Shown here in pieces: positions 19,276 through 29,300 of a DNA stretch of 64,000 nt (its first letter is position 1; every line of letters starts with the position of its first letter). The position numbers and the translations under genes were made by a program. The DNA is from Allygus modestus. Its lineage: Eukaryota; Arthropoda; Insecta; Hemiptera; Cicadellidae. The notes under the pieces were generated by a model. It was not told where the DNA came from. It saw only the letters and a program-made list of their open reading frames with translations, and did no database searches. The stretch covers positions 518,912,435 to 518,976,434 of the forward strand of contig OY776111.1 of assembly GCA_963675035.1 (NCBI GenBank), given 5' to 3'.

Positions 19276-20202
19276 CTAACGGAGGTCGTTAGCATCTATC
19301 CAACTGTCATGGCTGCTATCATACCCCCTCCATCGTACAAAGAGTTTGTCTCCTTTCCTTTTTAATACTCTTTCAACTAAATAAACGTCACCGGTTTTGG
19401 ACTTGCTAATTTCTTCGGCATAAAACCCACCTTTGAGTATCTCTCCTCTACTGTCTTGCAGTATGTATGTTACAGGTCTTGTTGGTTTAATTGCGTATAC
19501 TGTAAACGTCTCGTTTGTCCAATTTGGTAAATACCCTTTTTTGAAAACTCTTTTCACTTTACTGATTCTAACGCTGTCGCCTACTTTTAATTTTTGTTTA
19601 AGGATTTTGTGTTTTGGTTTCTTAACTTTATTTATTCTCTTTAAAATATCTTTGACGTGTTTTTGTTTAAAATCTTTGGGTTTCATACCTATAGTCCTGT
19701 GCTTTGTATTGTTGTAAGACTTTACAATTTCTGGCAATATACTTAACCATTCGTAACTTCCACGGGCTGTAAATAGTTTGTACATTTTTGACTTGAGAGT
19801 CCTGTTTAATCTTTCTACTATACTGGCTTTAAGTTCTGAATACGTGAAATAGTGATTGATTTTATACTTTTTCATTAAAGCGTTTACATGTTTATTGAAA
19901 AAGTCGGTACCTTGATCTGTTTGAAAATTTTTCATTTTATATTTAGCTAAGATAGGAGCGAGTGCCTTCGCCACTTCTGGCCCTGACTTGTCTTTTAGAG
20001 GTACGGCAAAAGCTAGTTTTGACAAACAGTTAATCATCGTCAATATGTACTTGTACCCTTTATTAACTTGGGAATATGGCTTCATTTCAACGAGATCAGC
20101 CTGATAAAGGTCTGTTAGCCCCTTAAGGGTAACTTTACGCCTGGTATAATTTCTCCTGGCAGGTCGGTGTAGTTCATTAGCTATAGCTGTTTTACCGTCC
20201 AT
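19276..20202 (-). CDS. Maverick integrase (RVE fold) with chromodomain, outer
   Basis: 308 residues. Retroviral-type catalytic triad D36 (QADLVEM), D96 (FQTDQGTDFF) and E130 (ASIVERLNRTLK) with DD33E spacing, then YNNTKHRTIGMKP. The C-terminal 37 residues form a chromodomain-like module (VERVLKRKGDKLFVRWRGY, then W, residues about 272-308) that could steer insertion to chromatin marks. It joins the AGTA-ended linear element into host DNA with a 6-bp stagger. Confidence 0.94.
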   Translation of the reverse strand: MDGKTAIANELHRPARRNYTRRKVTLKGLTDLYQADLVEMKPYSQVNKGYKYILTMINCLSKLAFAVPLKDKSGPEVAKALAPILAKYKMKNFQTDQGTDFFNKHVNALMKKYKINHYFTYSELKASIVERLNRTLKSKMYKLFTARGSYEWLSILPEIVKSYNNTKHRTIGMKPKDFKQKHVKDILKRINKVKKPKHKILKQKLKVGDSVRISKVKRVFKKGYLPNWTNETFTVYAIKPTRPVTYILQDSRGEILKGGFYAEEISKSKTGDVYLVERVLKRKGDKLFVRWRGYDSSHDSWIDANDLR

Positions 20203-20388
20203 TTTGATAATGATTAAAATTATCCAAATCTTCTATTTATATATTTTTTTAGTAAAGTCATGGCCCCTCCACCGCCATGACTCGTGGAGACCTTCCAAAA
20301 CAAACTAGTTGTCTCCTCCGTTTATTTTTTTTTGTATTTTTACTTTTTATACTTTTTTTTTACCCACCGAACCGTTCCAAGGAGTAGC

Positions 20389-21021
20389 CTAGGTGTTGGC
20401 CAGGCTCCTCAATGTACAGGGTCCTTCTTTCACCCGAGGTCTTTTCGATGGAGTAGCCGGGGTGTTAGCCCGGCGCCTCAATCTACTGGACCCCTCATTC
20501 ACACATGGGTCTTTCGAAGGAGTAGTCTGGGTGTTAGCCAGACGCCTCGATCTACTAGACCCCCTTTCAGGTTTACGGGGCTTTTCGTCACCCGCGCCAT
20601 AGACCTCCATTCGTTCATGTACATTCATGCAGTGGGGATTATAGCATTTACATTTATATTTTATATACAAGGGTTTTTTTACATAGTCTGGTACTCTAAG
20701 AGGTACCAACTCTTTAAAGTCAATGTTGTTTTTAGAGCATAATGTAACATAAGGACATTGACTATAGATAATTTCTATAAAATAATTAAGTGGTCTACGT
20801 AAGAATGTATCCCAATATAAACAATTACAGTATGCTGAGCGACCTACATAGAATTTTTTAATATACTCTTGACTTATGGCGTAATGGTTACGCCAATGGG
20901 TTTCTACAAACTTTTCGAAAATTACTGGGGGCATGTTTAGGCAAATTAGTTCGTTAATACATCGGGTGCGATCCCAGATTTGTTTTTCACAAAGTTGAAA
21001 AAGTGATTTTGGTTGATTCAT
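20389..21021 (-). CDS. SOCS-box-like protein with basic C-terminal repeats
   Basis: The ATG at 21021 is preferred over the one at 21039 because the encoded N-terminus then matches the paralogue at 8131. Residues 5-10 SLFQLC and then LNMPPVIFEKFV resemble an elongin-binding SOCS box. GRSAYCNCLY and a C.C...C tail (KCKCYNPHC) follow. The last ~60 residues are three imperfect ~22-residue repeats built on SS(R)xRRxANT and TPSKxP, rich in Arg and Ser. About 210 residues in all. It sits between PolB and integrase. Inferred role: adaptor of a cullin-RING ligase. Confidence 0.58.
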   Translation of the reverse strand: MNQPKSLFQLCEKQIWDRTRCINELICLNMPPVIFEKFVETHWRNHYAISQEYIKKFYVGRSAYCNCLYWDTFLRRPLNYFIEIIYSQCPYVTLCSKNNIDFKELVPLRVPDYVKKPLYIKYKCKCYNPHCMNVHERMEVYGAGDEKPRKPERGSSRSRRLANTQTTPSKDPCVNEGSSRLRRRANTPATPSKRPRVKEGPCTLRSLANT

Positions 21022-21039
21022 AGTAAAGAGCAGGGACAC

Positions 21040-21115
21040 GTCAGATCGCTATGGCGGCAGGGAGCAAAGAGAGAGAAAGCGCGCGAGATAATAGAAAGCG
21101 GGGGAGGGGGAAGAG
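21040..21115. repeat. Copy 1 of a ~75-bp upstream motif (SOCS-like gene leader)
   Basis: The stretch containing GGGAGCAAAGAGAGAGAAAG and then CGCGCGAGATAATAGAAAG closely matches the sequence upstream of the outer PolB (25064-25112 continued at 36844-36890 across the inner insertion). Both copies lie just 5' of a minus-strand gene, so a shared promoter or leader is likely. The copy here is intact. Confidence 0.7.
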
Positions 21116-21133
21116 TGACGCAACCTGTCGGGG

Positions 21134-24100
21134 TTACTCAAGTCTTTGAACTTTTTGGTAGCCAAATGGCAAGGTGTCGTACTCACCCTCGAGCCTCCTT
21201 TTAGGTCCTGTGATTTTAAACTTTTTAATTTCACTTACCGTTACAATATCTCTGTCTTTAGTCCTCCTGATTCTGTTTTCTTCAATTTCTAAAATTTCAG
21301 CAGTTTCACTAAGGACCATCTTTTTCAATTGTTCAAAATTTAATGTTTCGGAAGTCTTCATATTGAGGGTGAGGCCCTTGATTTTACACACAGTTTGTAG
21401 CTTTTGCTTTTTGGTTGACCAGACAAGGTATGCATAGGTCTTTGGTCCCCCAGAAATAAACTCTAAGATATAAGAGCCGGGCCCGTACTCACTTGCCAAT
21501 TCGTCCGTCATTTCCCCGAGGTAATCTCCCGTAGAGACCTTGTACAATCCTCCCCTGTATAGATAAATACACGAGTCCGTGTCATAGTAAAGGACTTGAC
21601 CTCCAAGGGCATCTAGATGTTCATACAGTTTAAGCCTCGCCTGGGCTGTGGTGTAGGCCGCAATAACAACATTTACATTTGTCAGAGGTTCCCCCACTTC
21701 CTCAATATATTCCCAGTTGACAACAACAACTTCCTCGTTAACAGTTTGAATCCTATTGACTTGTACTTCTGGACTGATTAACATTTTAAACAAGACTTTA
21801 GATTCCCTTACAATTGTTGCTTTAGTTTGGTTCTCCCTCTGTCCGAACTTTCCCCAGAAACTGTTAAGCATTAATTTAGCCAATGATCTAAGTCCCCCGT
21901 TCTTACAAATTTTTGCCTTGTCCAATTTAATTCCCTCATGTTGGAGATAGTCTGCGATGTACTTGTCTTTGTCCTCTTCGGTATTACACCAGCTAGGATA
22001 GCCTGAGGCTTCCTGCTTCATTTTCAAAAACTTATTAATAAAGTCTGTAAACAATCCCCCTTTCTCGTATGTGGCTACCTCGTACTCCCACAACTCGTAC
22101 ATGTCCAGTACAGCGTAACCCTTCTCAATCGCCTTCCTAATTTCATCCATAGTCCAAGTCCCGACTAACGCTCTTTTATCACTCTCATGTTCACAGTCTC
22201 GCTGGTTTTGAGTTTCCCCGCAAGTCATACACAACACAAACATTAATTTATTATTCATTTTAACAGGGAGTACGGGGTGGTAGAGATCTCGAGGCGGTAG
22301 GATTTTACATTTTAGCAAACCATCTACATTTAATCCTCGCTGTCTGCACTCCCTATCTCCCACATAAATGGTAGGGTGGCCCAAAGGATATTTCCCATAT
22401 TTGTTTACATAGGGGTAGAGGGAGCAAACATCGACATACTGTATCGTTTCTCCCTCTTCGCATTTGTGGTATGTTTTTGAATTACCCGTTCTGCCTCCAA
22501 AGAACGCTTGCCGAGGGTCGAGGGGGAGATTATTGAGGATCGGCAGGTTGTTCAAGTGATTTAGTTTATTGTCCTTTTTCAAAGCTCTAAATTCACACTC
22601 CCACATTACTACAACTTCGTAGTCACTGATTTTAGACATTTTCTTCAGAGTCCTTTCATATCTTAAATTAAGTGAATCTGAGGGATCCTCCTTCAGAGGA
22701 GCCTCTCTGTCGTAAGGAAAACATTTCGGGCACCCATGCCAGTAACACCCGTGGAACTCGTAAATTCGTTCCCCGTCAAACCCGTCAACTTTTAGCCCGT
22801 TAATTTTAACTTCTTTACCCCGGCCGGCGTGCTCAATCCTCAACCCTCGTTCCTCCTCTTCCCACGTTAACCACTGTAAAGCAACGGCTGATTGATTGAC
22901 AGTCAGTCTGTACCCGTTTTTAGGGATTAGGCCGATTGTGTTTGGTTTCAAGAAGTTACGGCGGAAGGCCAGGTTACAAGCGCTAGCAATAGTTACGGAC
23001 TCGAGGAAAGGATCTACGTTACATTCTTTCAAGAAAATACGTCTAAACTTTAATGAGGCCTGAGCTAAAATCTCTACGTCAGAGATGCAATACTCCAAGA
23101 TTTCTTTTTGAAAGTCAAAGACATAGTTACTCGCCACCTGTTCCTCGTACCATTCTTCAAAGGCTTCGTGTTTCTTTTCAAACATTGATTCCGGACAGTA
23201 GTATTTTTTGTCAGGCATAGGGCCTACATAATTTTGGTTCGCTAGAGTGTTGAAGAGGTGGGGAAAGTAGCCCTTCTTTTTCTCGGGAGGCAGTTCAAAG
23301 GCGTTAGGGAGCGCAGCGAGAGCCATGGGGAAATAGCTCAGTGAGTCAATGAATCTCACATTGTCCATTTCCATTAAAATAATTTTGGTCCCCCTCATAA
23401 CCAGTTCCGGAGTGAATTTAGTTTCTTCCATTATATGTTTTAGTAAGAACTGAAAATCAAAGCCTTGCCCGTTGTGAGCAATTACACAGACATTTTTGAA
23501 CTGTTTACGAGCTTGCATCACATACTCCATGAAGTGTTTTACTGGTTCTTCCTTAAAAACTTTAGTTCTGTTTCTACATGCCGTGCAAAATCTAGACTCG
23601 ATACAATTAAAGCAAAACTGTTGCGAGACGCACAAGTTAACTTGATGTACTTTTTTATCAGGGTCAGAGGGGAGAGACTCGTCTTGCCTTGTTTCCAAGT
23701 CAAAGAAAATGAAAAGATAGTCTTTAGTTTTAGGTTTTCCATCATTGGGTTGCATGTAGCATTTGTGATTTGGATCTTTGAATGATTTGCAGGGTTTACA
23801 GAAAACTTCCCCGCACTTGTGAGGTCCGGATCTCTCTTTTAAATTAACCAATTTCCCGCAGTCTAGACACTTTTTTACTGTTTTGCATTTGTCAACCTTA
23901 TGGGCGATAAAACAGAGCTGGTTCCTCATTTTCAAATTACAGTCTGTGCAAACTATTCCCCCATGCTCCTCTTTACAGGGAGGTGAGATGGTTTGGCAGT
24001 AAGGGCAGATGTTTGAGCATCTGTGCTCAGCTTTGTGGTCATAGGGAACATGGCAACCTTCACAGAAATAGTTACAGGCGAAAGCAGCGGTCAAACTGTT

Positions 24101-24904
24101 GATTACATTATAATGACCGTTGTGAAAGAGCAAGTTAATTTTGAATTTAGCGTCTTCAACAGCCCCTTCAAAGTAAACATCACGACCTTTTCTGTCATAG
24201 TTGTAGACTGTGATTTTGTAGTCTTTTAGCAAGTCCTGAAACTTTTCCAATTCGGGGATACCGGCACCTTCCTCAGAGATCTCTACCCTAGCCCGCCGAA
24301 TAAGTTCCTTGGCCCTAAACGATTGTCTTTTACCCATGTCCTGACGTATTGCTTTGTACTGGGGGTCTTTAGTCACGTTTGCTATGGCCACCACCAAAGC
24401 CCGGGGGAGACACAAGTTATCTTTGTTGTTAATTACTACAATACCCCGTCTCGATTTACATTCTTCATCAAAGGTATTATAAAAGCCAGGTCTTACTCTC
24501 CCAGGACGGCCGGAACCCACAGGGAGATTAACTCGGGTACATTCAACTTTAAATGTGTCAGTAGATTTAATTGATTCAGAATTTGATTGAACAATACCCC
24601 CGAAAATTTGCCAAAGGATGTCCTCATCAATTTCACCAACGGGTCGGAAAGCTACAAAACCGGGTTCTTTACTTTTTAAGTTTAAGCTGTGCAAGGTGAA
24701 ACCAAGCTGATCATTTTCATGGGCCCGCTCTTTCATTTCATTAACAATTTTGGCAAAACCTTGTCTTAGCCAATCAATTTCAGTAGTTTCAGGAGGAGGA
24801 TTAGTAAATTTAAAAATTGTTCTTGTTCCATAAATTCTAAAATGTCTAACATAGGTTTCGTCCGAGCTGAGAACCTCGACAGGATTTACAGCCATTTTTT
24901 TCAA
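21134..24904 (-). CDS. polB: Protein-primed DNA polymerase B with OTU-like and Vsr-like parts, outer
   Basis: 1256 residues. Order: an OTU-like cysteine-protease-type domain (about 155-270; D162, C165, H264), a Cys/His-rich zinc segment (277-382), a 3'-5' exonuclease with ExoI DLET (402-405), ExoII AHNGQGFD (476-483) and ExoIII YCISD (605-609), a Vsr-like FHGCYWHGCPKC block (717-728), then polymerase motif A DVCSLYP (825-831), motif B KLMLNSFWGKFG (1010-1021) and motif C YYDTDSC (1106-1112). It replicates the linear element using a protein primer. The type differs clearly from the inner PolB. The C-terminus overlaps nothing essential; the start lies ~210 bp from the inner insertion. Confidence 0.95.
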   Translation of the reverse strand: MKKMAVNPVEVLSSDETYVRHFRIYGTRTIFKFTNPPPETTEIDWLRQGFAKIVNEMKERAHENDQLGFTLHSLNLKSKEPGFVAFRPVGEIDEDILWQIFGGIVQSNSESIKSTDTFKVECTRVNLPVGSGRPGRVRPGFYNTFDEECKSRRGIVVINNKDNLCLPRALVVAIANVTKDPQYKAIRQDMGKRQSFRAKELIRRARVEISEEGAGIPELEKFQDLLKDYKITVYNYDRKGRDVYFEGAVEDAKFKINLLFHNGHYNVINSLTAAFACNYFCEGCHVPYDHKAEHRCSNICPYCQTISPPCKEEHGGIVCTDCNLKMRNQLCFIAHKVDKCKTVKKCLDCGKLVNLKERSGPHKCGEVFCKPCKSFKDPNHKCYMQPNDGKPKTKDYLFIFFDLETRQDESLPSDPDKKVHQVNLCVSQQFCFNCIESRFCTACRNRTKVFKEEPVKHFMEYVMQARKQFKNVCVIAHNGQGFDFQFLLKHIMEETKFTPELVMRGTKIILMEMDNVRFIDSLSYFPMALAALPNAFELPPEKKKGYFPHLFNTLANQNYVGPMPDKKYYCPESMFEKKHEAFEEWYEEQVASNYVFDFQKEILEYCISDVEILAQASLKFRRIFLKECNVDPFLESVTIASACNLAFRRNFLKPNTIGLIPKNGYRLTVNQSAVALQWLTWEEEERGLRIEHAGRGKEVKINGLKVDGFDGERIYEFHGCYWHGCPKCFPYDREAPLKEDPSDSLNLRYERTLKKMSKISDYEVVVMWECEFRALKKDNKLNHLNNLPILNNLPLDPRQAFFGGRTGNSKTYHKCEEGETIQYVDVCSLYPYVNKYGKYPLGHPTIYVGDRECRQRGLNVDGLLKCKILPPRDLYHPVLPVKMNNKLMFVLCMTCGETQNQRDCEHESDKRALVGTWTMDEIRKAIEKGYAVLDMYELWEYEVATYEKGGLFTDFINKFLKMKQEASGYPSWCNTEEDKDKYIADYLQHEGIKLDKAKICKNGGLRSLAKLMLNSFWGKFGQRENQTKATIVRESKVLFKMLISPEVQVNRIQTVNEEVVVVNWEYIEEVGEPLTNVNVVIAAYTTAQARLKLYEHLDALGGQVLYYDTDSCIYLYRGGLYKVSTGDYLGEMTDELASEYGPGSYILEFISGGPKTYAYLVWSTKKQKLQTVCKIKGLTLNMKTSETLNFEQLKKMVLSETAEILEIEENRIRRTKDRDIVTVSEIKKFKITGPKRRLEGEYDTLPFGYQKVQRLE

Positions 24905-25112
24905 ATAAAAGTGAGGTTATGTTACGCAGAATAATACAAATTAAAAGTGAGGTTATGTAAAATACAAAGCAAAAAGTGAGGTTAGAAAAAGTGAAGCCAC
25001 TATGGGGAGCAAACGCTCAAGTTTAATCTTTGCAAAACGCAACGAACGGAGCAGCGCAAAAAACACGTCCGATCGCAACGGGAGCAGGGAGCAAAGAGAG
25101 AGAGAGAAAGCG
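24905..25112 (-). promoter_or_regulatory. 5' leader of outer PolB with AAAAGTGAGGTTATGT repeats
   Basis: Four partial repeats of AAAAGTGAGGTTATGT (plus strand) lie at about 24908-24990. They are followed by copy 2 of the 75-bp motif (GGGAGCAAAGAGAGAGAGAG), cut by the inner element at 25112. The rest of the original upstream region now lies 11.7 kb away at 36844 onward. Confidence 0.55.
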
Positions 25113-25545
25113 AGTAGTGGGTAAACAGGAAAGAGGGGCCGTATTCGGCGCTTTTTCCCCATGTTATTCTTATGGGGAGCCGTTTTTGCGCCGACGCCAG
25201 CTCCCGCCCTACACAAGTTTCCTTGTTAGCCTATACTAACGTCCAACCCTTGCCTATATTAAATATATGTTCCCAATCCCCATCCCTCCTCTATATTTTT
25301 AAAAATTAATTTTCAAATTCAGGCTAAAAAACTATCTTTGGTGTTTACTGTCCGATTTGTCTGCAATTTGGATATGTTATTGTCGTAGGCAAGTGTTTTA
25401 ATAAATTACACTTACATTTCCCAAATTCACTATAACGGTCAAATTAAAAAATTTTGAAAAATACTGCCGCCAACTTCTTTATTTACTGTCCGATTTGTCT
25501 GCAATTTGGATATGTTATTGTCCTAGTGTTTTAATAAATTCCCCC
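25113..25545 (+). repeat. Left TIR of inner Maverick
   Basis: By eye the first ~285 bases match the right TIR without a difference, including the hairpin CCCCAT..ATGGGG. Further in is a subterminal ~140-bp unit containing CTGTCCGATTTGTCTGCAAT, present twice here (about 25348 and 25488) and three times in the right TIR, which explains the length difference. Confidence 0.93.
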
Positions 25546-25772
25546 AAAAATACTGCCGCCAACTTCTTGATTGTCGTAGTGTTTTAATCCCAACTACGGT
25601 CGAACTGCCAACTGATTAAAACATCCGCCGCTTGCTCACGCAACGATCCGCTGCCTGCACACGCTGACATACTAACACACTAAGTCAGTCAAGCACGCGT
25701 CACATTGACCAGAATTTCCACTTAGAAAGTCCAGCCAACGCAATTTCCTGGTTAAATTGAAAATCTGATGTG
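25546..25772. other. Inner-element upstream region, no ORF
   Basis: Remnants of the subterminal repeat (CCGCCAACTTCTTGATTGTC near 25556) merge into a GC-richer region leading to the TATA box. No coding sequence. Confidence 0.4.
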
Positions 25773-25780
25773 TATATAAG
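25773..25780 (+). promoter_or_regulatory. TATA box upstream of inner PolB
   Basis: TATATAAG followed ~25 bases later by an Inr-like ACAGTGACC (about 25804). The presumed leader carries tandem CACCACACTCCAGCGACCAC repeats. A donor-like GTGAGT at 25988 and an acceptor-like TTTTTGCAG ending at 26248 could remove a 5'-UTR intron before the ATG at 26384. A second TATATATA at about 26340 is an alternative promoter only ~40 bases from the ATG. Confidence 0.5.
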
Positions 25781-25805
25781 GTGCCACCGACAACACACAA
25801 CAACA

Positions 25806-25920
25806 GTGACCTCCACCACCAGCACCGACTGACGCCACCACACACCAGCGACCACCGTCACCACACTCCAGCGACCACCAGCACTAGATGACGTCACCAC
25901 ACTCCAGCGACCACCGGACG
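25806..25920 (+). repeat. Short tandem repeats in the PolB leader
   Basis: Imperfect repeats of CACCACACTCCAGCGACCAC occur about four times, one holding GATGACGTCACC, a palindromic CRE site. The region is non-coding. Confidence 0.65.
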
Positions 25921-26383
25921 TTACCACACTCGGCTCACCGCGCCTCTCCGCGTCTCCGCGCCACGGCCTCTCCACCCAGGACTCTGTGTGAGTGTTAGCA
26001 ATGGTGTAGGTGATGTCTTTAGGGACAACTGTTAATCCATCACTATAATTGTGAAATAGCCTAATATTTGTAAATCTCTAATTCACCATTTCCAAATTCA
26101 ATATTAAAAATAAAACAATATATGTTTTAAAGCCACTTTCAACACTTTGATACCCATATATATCTCTTGAATGTGTATTAATACCTAAAATGTGTATGAA
26201 AAAAATAATATTGCACGACCAAATTGGAAATTTTTTTAATTTTTGCAGTAATTAAACTGCAAAAATGTCTTATTTTAGAGTTAAAAAATATGTTTTTATT
26301 ATTTAAAAAAGATAAAATTTTAAAATTTTCAACCAGGGTTATATATAGAAGCCCCAAAATCACCACCCTCATTCCAAAAAAAA

Positions 26384-29300
26384 ATGTTGACCTGTGCACA
26401 GTGCTCCACGCCCTGCTCCAAAAGAAGCAATTTAATCAGACACTATCGCAACATTCACAAAGTTATTCCTAAAATTTGTAAAAAATGCCATCAAATATTT
26501 GATAATAACAATCATTTTAAAGCGCATATGCTAGAAAAACACAATAGTTGTAATGTGTGTAAGAGAGTCATCACTCGTGACAAGAAACGCCACCACCTAC
26601 GATGTGACAAACGACCTTACAAGTTGTATATTTTTAACGGTGAATCTGTGGAAGTATTAGACACCCTTCAATCTTGCCTTCTACCTATCAAATGGATTCT
26701 TATTAGGAGGGTAAAGTTCATCAAACACATAGTGGACAATAATGGTGATTTAATCATTGACAAAGAATGTATTGCTGATTTTCGAAGTTTAACTAATTTA
26801 TCAATTGAGAAAGCACAATTAAAGACTCAAATTAAAGAAGCACTTTTTAAGATCGATACCTCCATGCACAAGTATCAAGCCCAAGGCAGTGGATGGATAT
26901 ATGACCACACTAAATACTGGCAGCTGCATGTTTACAAATATAAGCCCCTAACTCCCAACTCATACATACCCACACCAGAAAATATAAAATCAAAACACGC
27001 TGTTTTAAACATTAAAAATAGTGATAATAAATGTTTCGTGTGGAGTGTTTTAGCAAGCCTGAATCCAAGGAATCATGGAGAACATGCAAATCAAGTATTT
27101 TACTACGAACCCCACATGGGCCAGTTAAATATGTCAAATATAAAATATCCAGTAAAAATATCCGACATTGATAAATTTGAAAAACAAAACAACATAAGTG
27201 TTAACGTATATGGAATTGAAGAACAATTAATATATCCACTGAGAATAACTAAACTAAATAGTAACACGCACGTCAACTTGCTTCTTCTACAACAAGGTCG
27301 GAAATCACATTACTGTTTAATTCGTGATTTTGATAAGTTAATGTTGCGGTCTACAAAATACAATAGTAAGAAATATTTTTGCAAGTTCTGTTTGCAACAT
27401 TTTGGCACCAAAGATATATTGGAACGTCACACAACACACTGTAAAACCTTTGATGCTCAAAGAGTACAAATGTCTAAAAAAGATACACTACAATTTACGA
27501 ATTACAAATATAGACTTAAAGCTCCCTTTGTGATTTATGCAGATTTCGAATGTTTTATAAACTGCGGCAAACACACTCCTTCTGGATTTGCTTATGTTGT
27601 GGTGAGAGACTCTAAAATTATTTACGAAGAGTTGTACAGCGGTGAAAATGTGATGGATGTATTTTTCGAAAAGTTATTTAAAACTTATGACTTTATTAAA
27701 AGTCAGATGGAAGTATATGTTCCCCTTGTAATGACTGCAGAGCAAGAGGCATCCTTCCAAAACTCTACACACTGCCACATATGCCAACAACTGTTACTGT
27801 GTGATAAAGTGCGCGACCACTGCCACCTAACAGGCGAGTTCCGAGGACCCTCCCACAACGCTTGCAATTTAAACTATAAAGTAACCAAGAAAATTCCAGT
27901 ATTCTTCCACAATCTTAAAAACTATGACGGTCATTTAATAATGCAACACTTGGGAAAATTCAATCGGAAATTGAATTGCATAGCCAAAGACATGGAAAAA
28001 TATATTTCGTTCTCTGTTGATGATTTGGTATTTTTGGATTCATACAACTTTTTGTCTCTTCCCTTAAGCAAATTAGCTTCCAATTTAAATACGTTTAGAT
28101 TTATAGACAATCCACTACTACAATGTAAGGGCGAATTTCCGTACGAATACATGACAGGACCAGAAAAGTTTTTAGAGCCCCTCCCACCCATAGAGGCATT
28201 TTACAGCAGCCTAACTAAAGAATGTATATCTCCTGCACAATATGAACATGCTAAAAACGTATGGAATCATTTTAATATAAAGAATTTAAAAGAATATCAC
28301 GATTTATACCTTAAAACAGATGTGTTGTTATTGGCTGATGTGTTTGAGACATTTAGGGACTTGAGTTTAAAGGATTATAAACTCGACCCTGTCCACATGT
28401 ACTCACTGCCTGGACTAACATGGGAGGCGTGTCTTAGAATGACCGGCATAAAATTAGAATTATTTCAAGACATTGACATGCATTTGTTTATAGAACATGC
28501 CATTAGAGGCGGTGTAAGCATGATTTCCACGCGCTATGCTAAAGCCAATAATAAGTACATGGGCGAACATTATGACCCAAATCAAGAAAGCACCTATCTT
28601 GTATACTTAGACTGCAACTCGCTATACTCTACAGCAATGTGCGAGTCGTTGCCCGTTGATGGCTTTAGATGGACAAATGAGAAAGATTATAAATACAGTC
28701 AAAATGAAAACTTTGGATTTATTTTGGAAGTTGATTTAAAATACGATAAAAGTTTACACGATTTGCATAATGACTACCCGCTCGCACCAGAAAAAATGAA
28801 TGGAAAATTAATACCAAACTTAAATGACAAAACCAAATATATTCTACATTATAAAGCACTAAAAAAATACGAAGAACTGGGTTTGGTAGTTACAAAATAC
28901 CACAGAATCTTAAAATTCAGACAATCAAATTGGCTTGCACCCTATATTAATTTTAATATTGAAAAGCGACAAAAAGCTGAACATGATTTTGAAAAAGACT
29001 TTTACAAACTGTTAAATAACAGTCTCTTTGGTCGAACAATTATGAACCAACGCAAGTTTCGTGATATACATCTTGTAGACGAGTCTAAGTTAACAAAGTA
29101 TGTTATAAAGCCAAGATTTGACTGCAGCAAAATGTTCGATAACAAGTTGCATGCTGTGCATTTAAATAAATTAATTGTAAAGTTTGATAAACCAATATAT
29201 TTAGGAATGACCATTTTGGATATCAGCAAAGTAATAATGTATGATTTCCACTATAATTATATGTCAAAATTTAAGAATAAAAAGTTCTTAATGACAGACA

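Noticed and set aside
19276..20202. Reading the integrase genes as endogenous retroviruses or Gypsy elements
   Set aside because: No reverse transcriptase, RNase H, protease or LTR. PolB, ATPase and capsid genes plus AGTA ends and 6-bp duplications identify Mavericks.
20284..20742. Plus-strand 152-residue ORF opposite the SOCS-like gene
   Set aside because: Antisense to the repeats of the minus-strand gene, which has a paralogue and a better start.
23465..23785. Plus-strand ORFs inside the outer PolB (also 21174-21437, 24323-24574)
   Set aside because: Antisense shadows of the polymerase frame without protein features.
25700..25975. Minus-strand 91-residue ORF in the inner PolB leader
   Set aside because: Arises from GC-rich tandem leader repeats, low complexity, opposite to the promoter.
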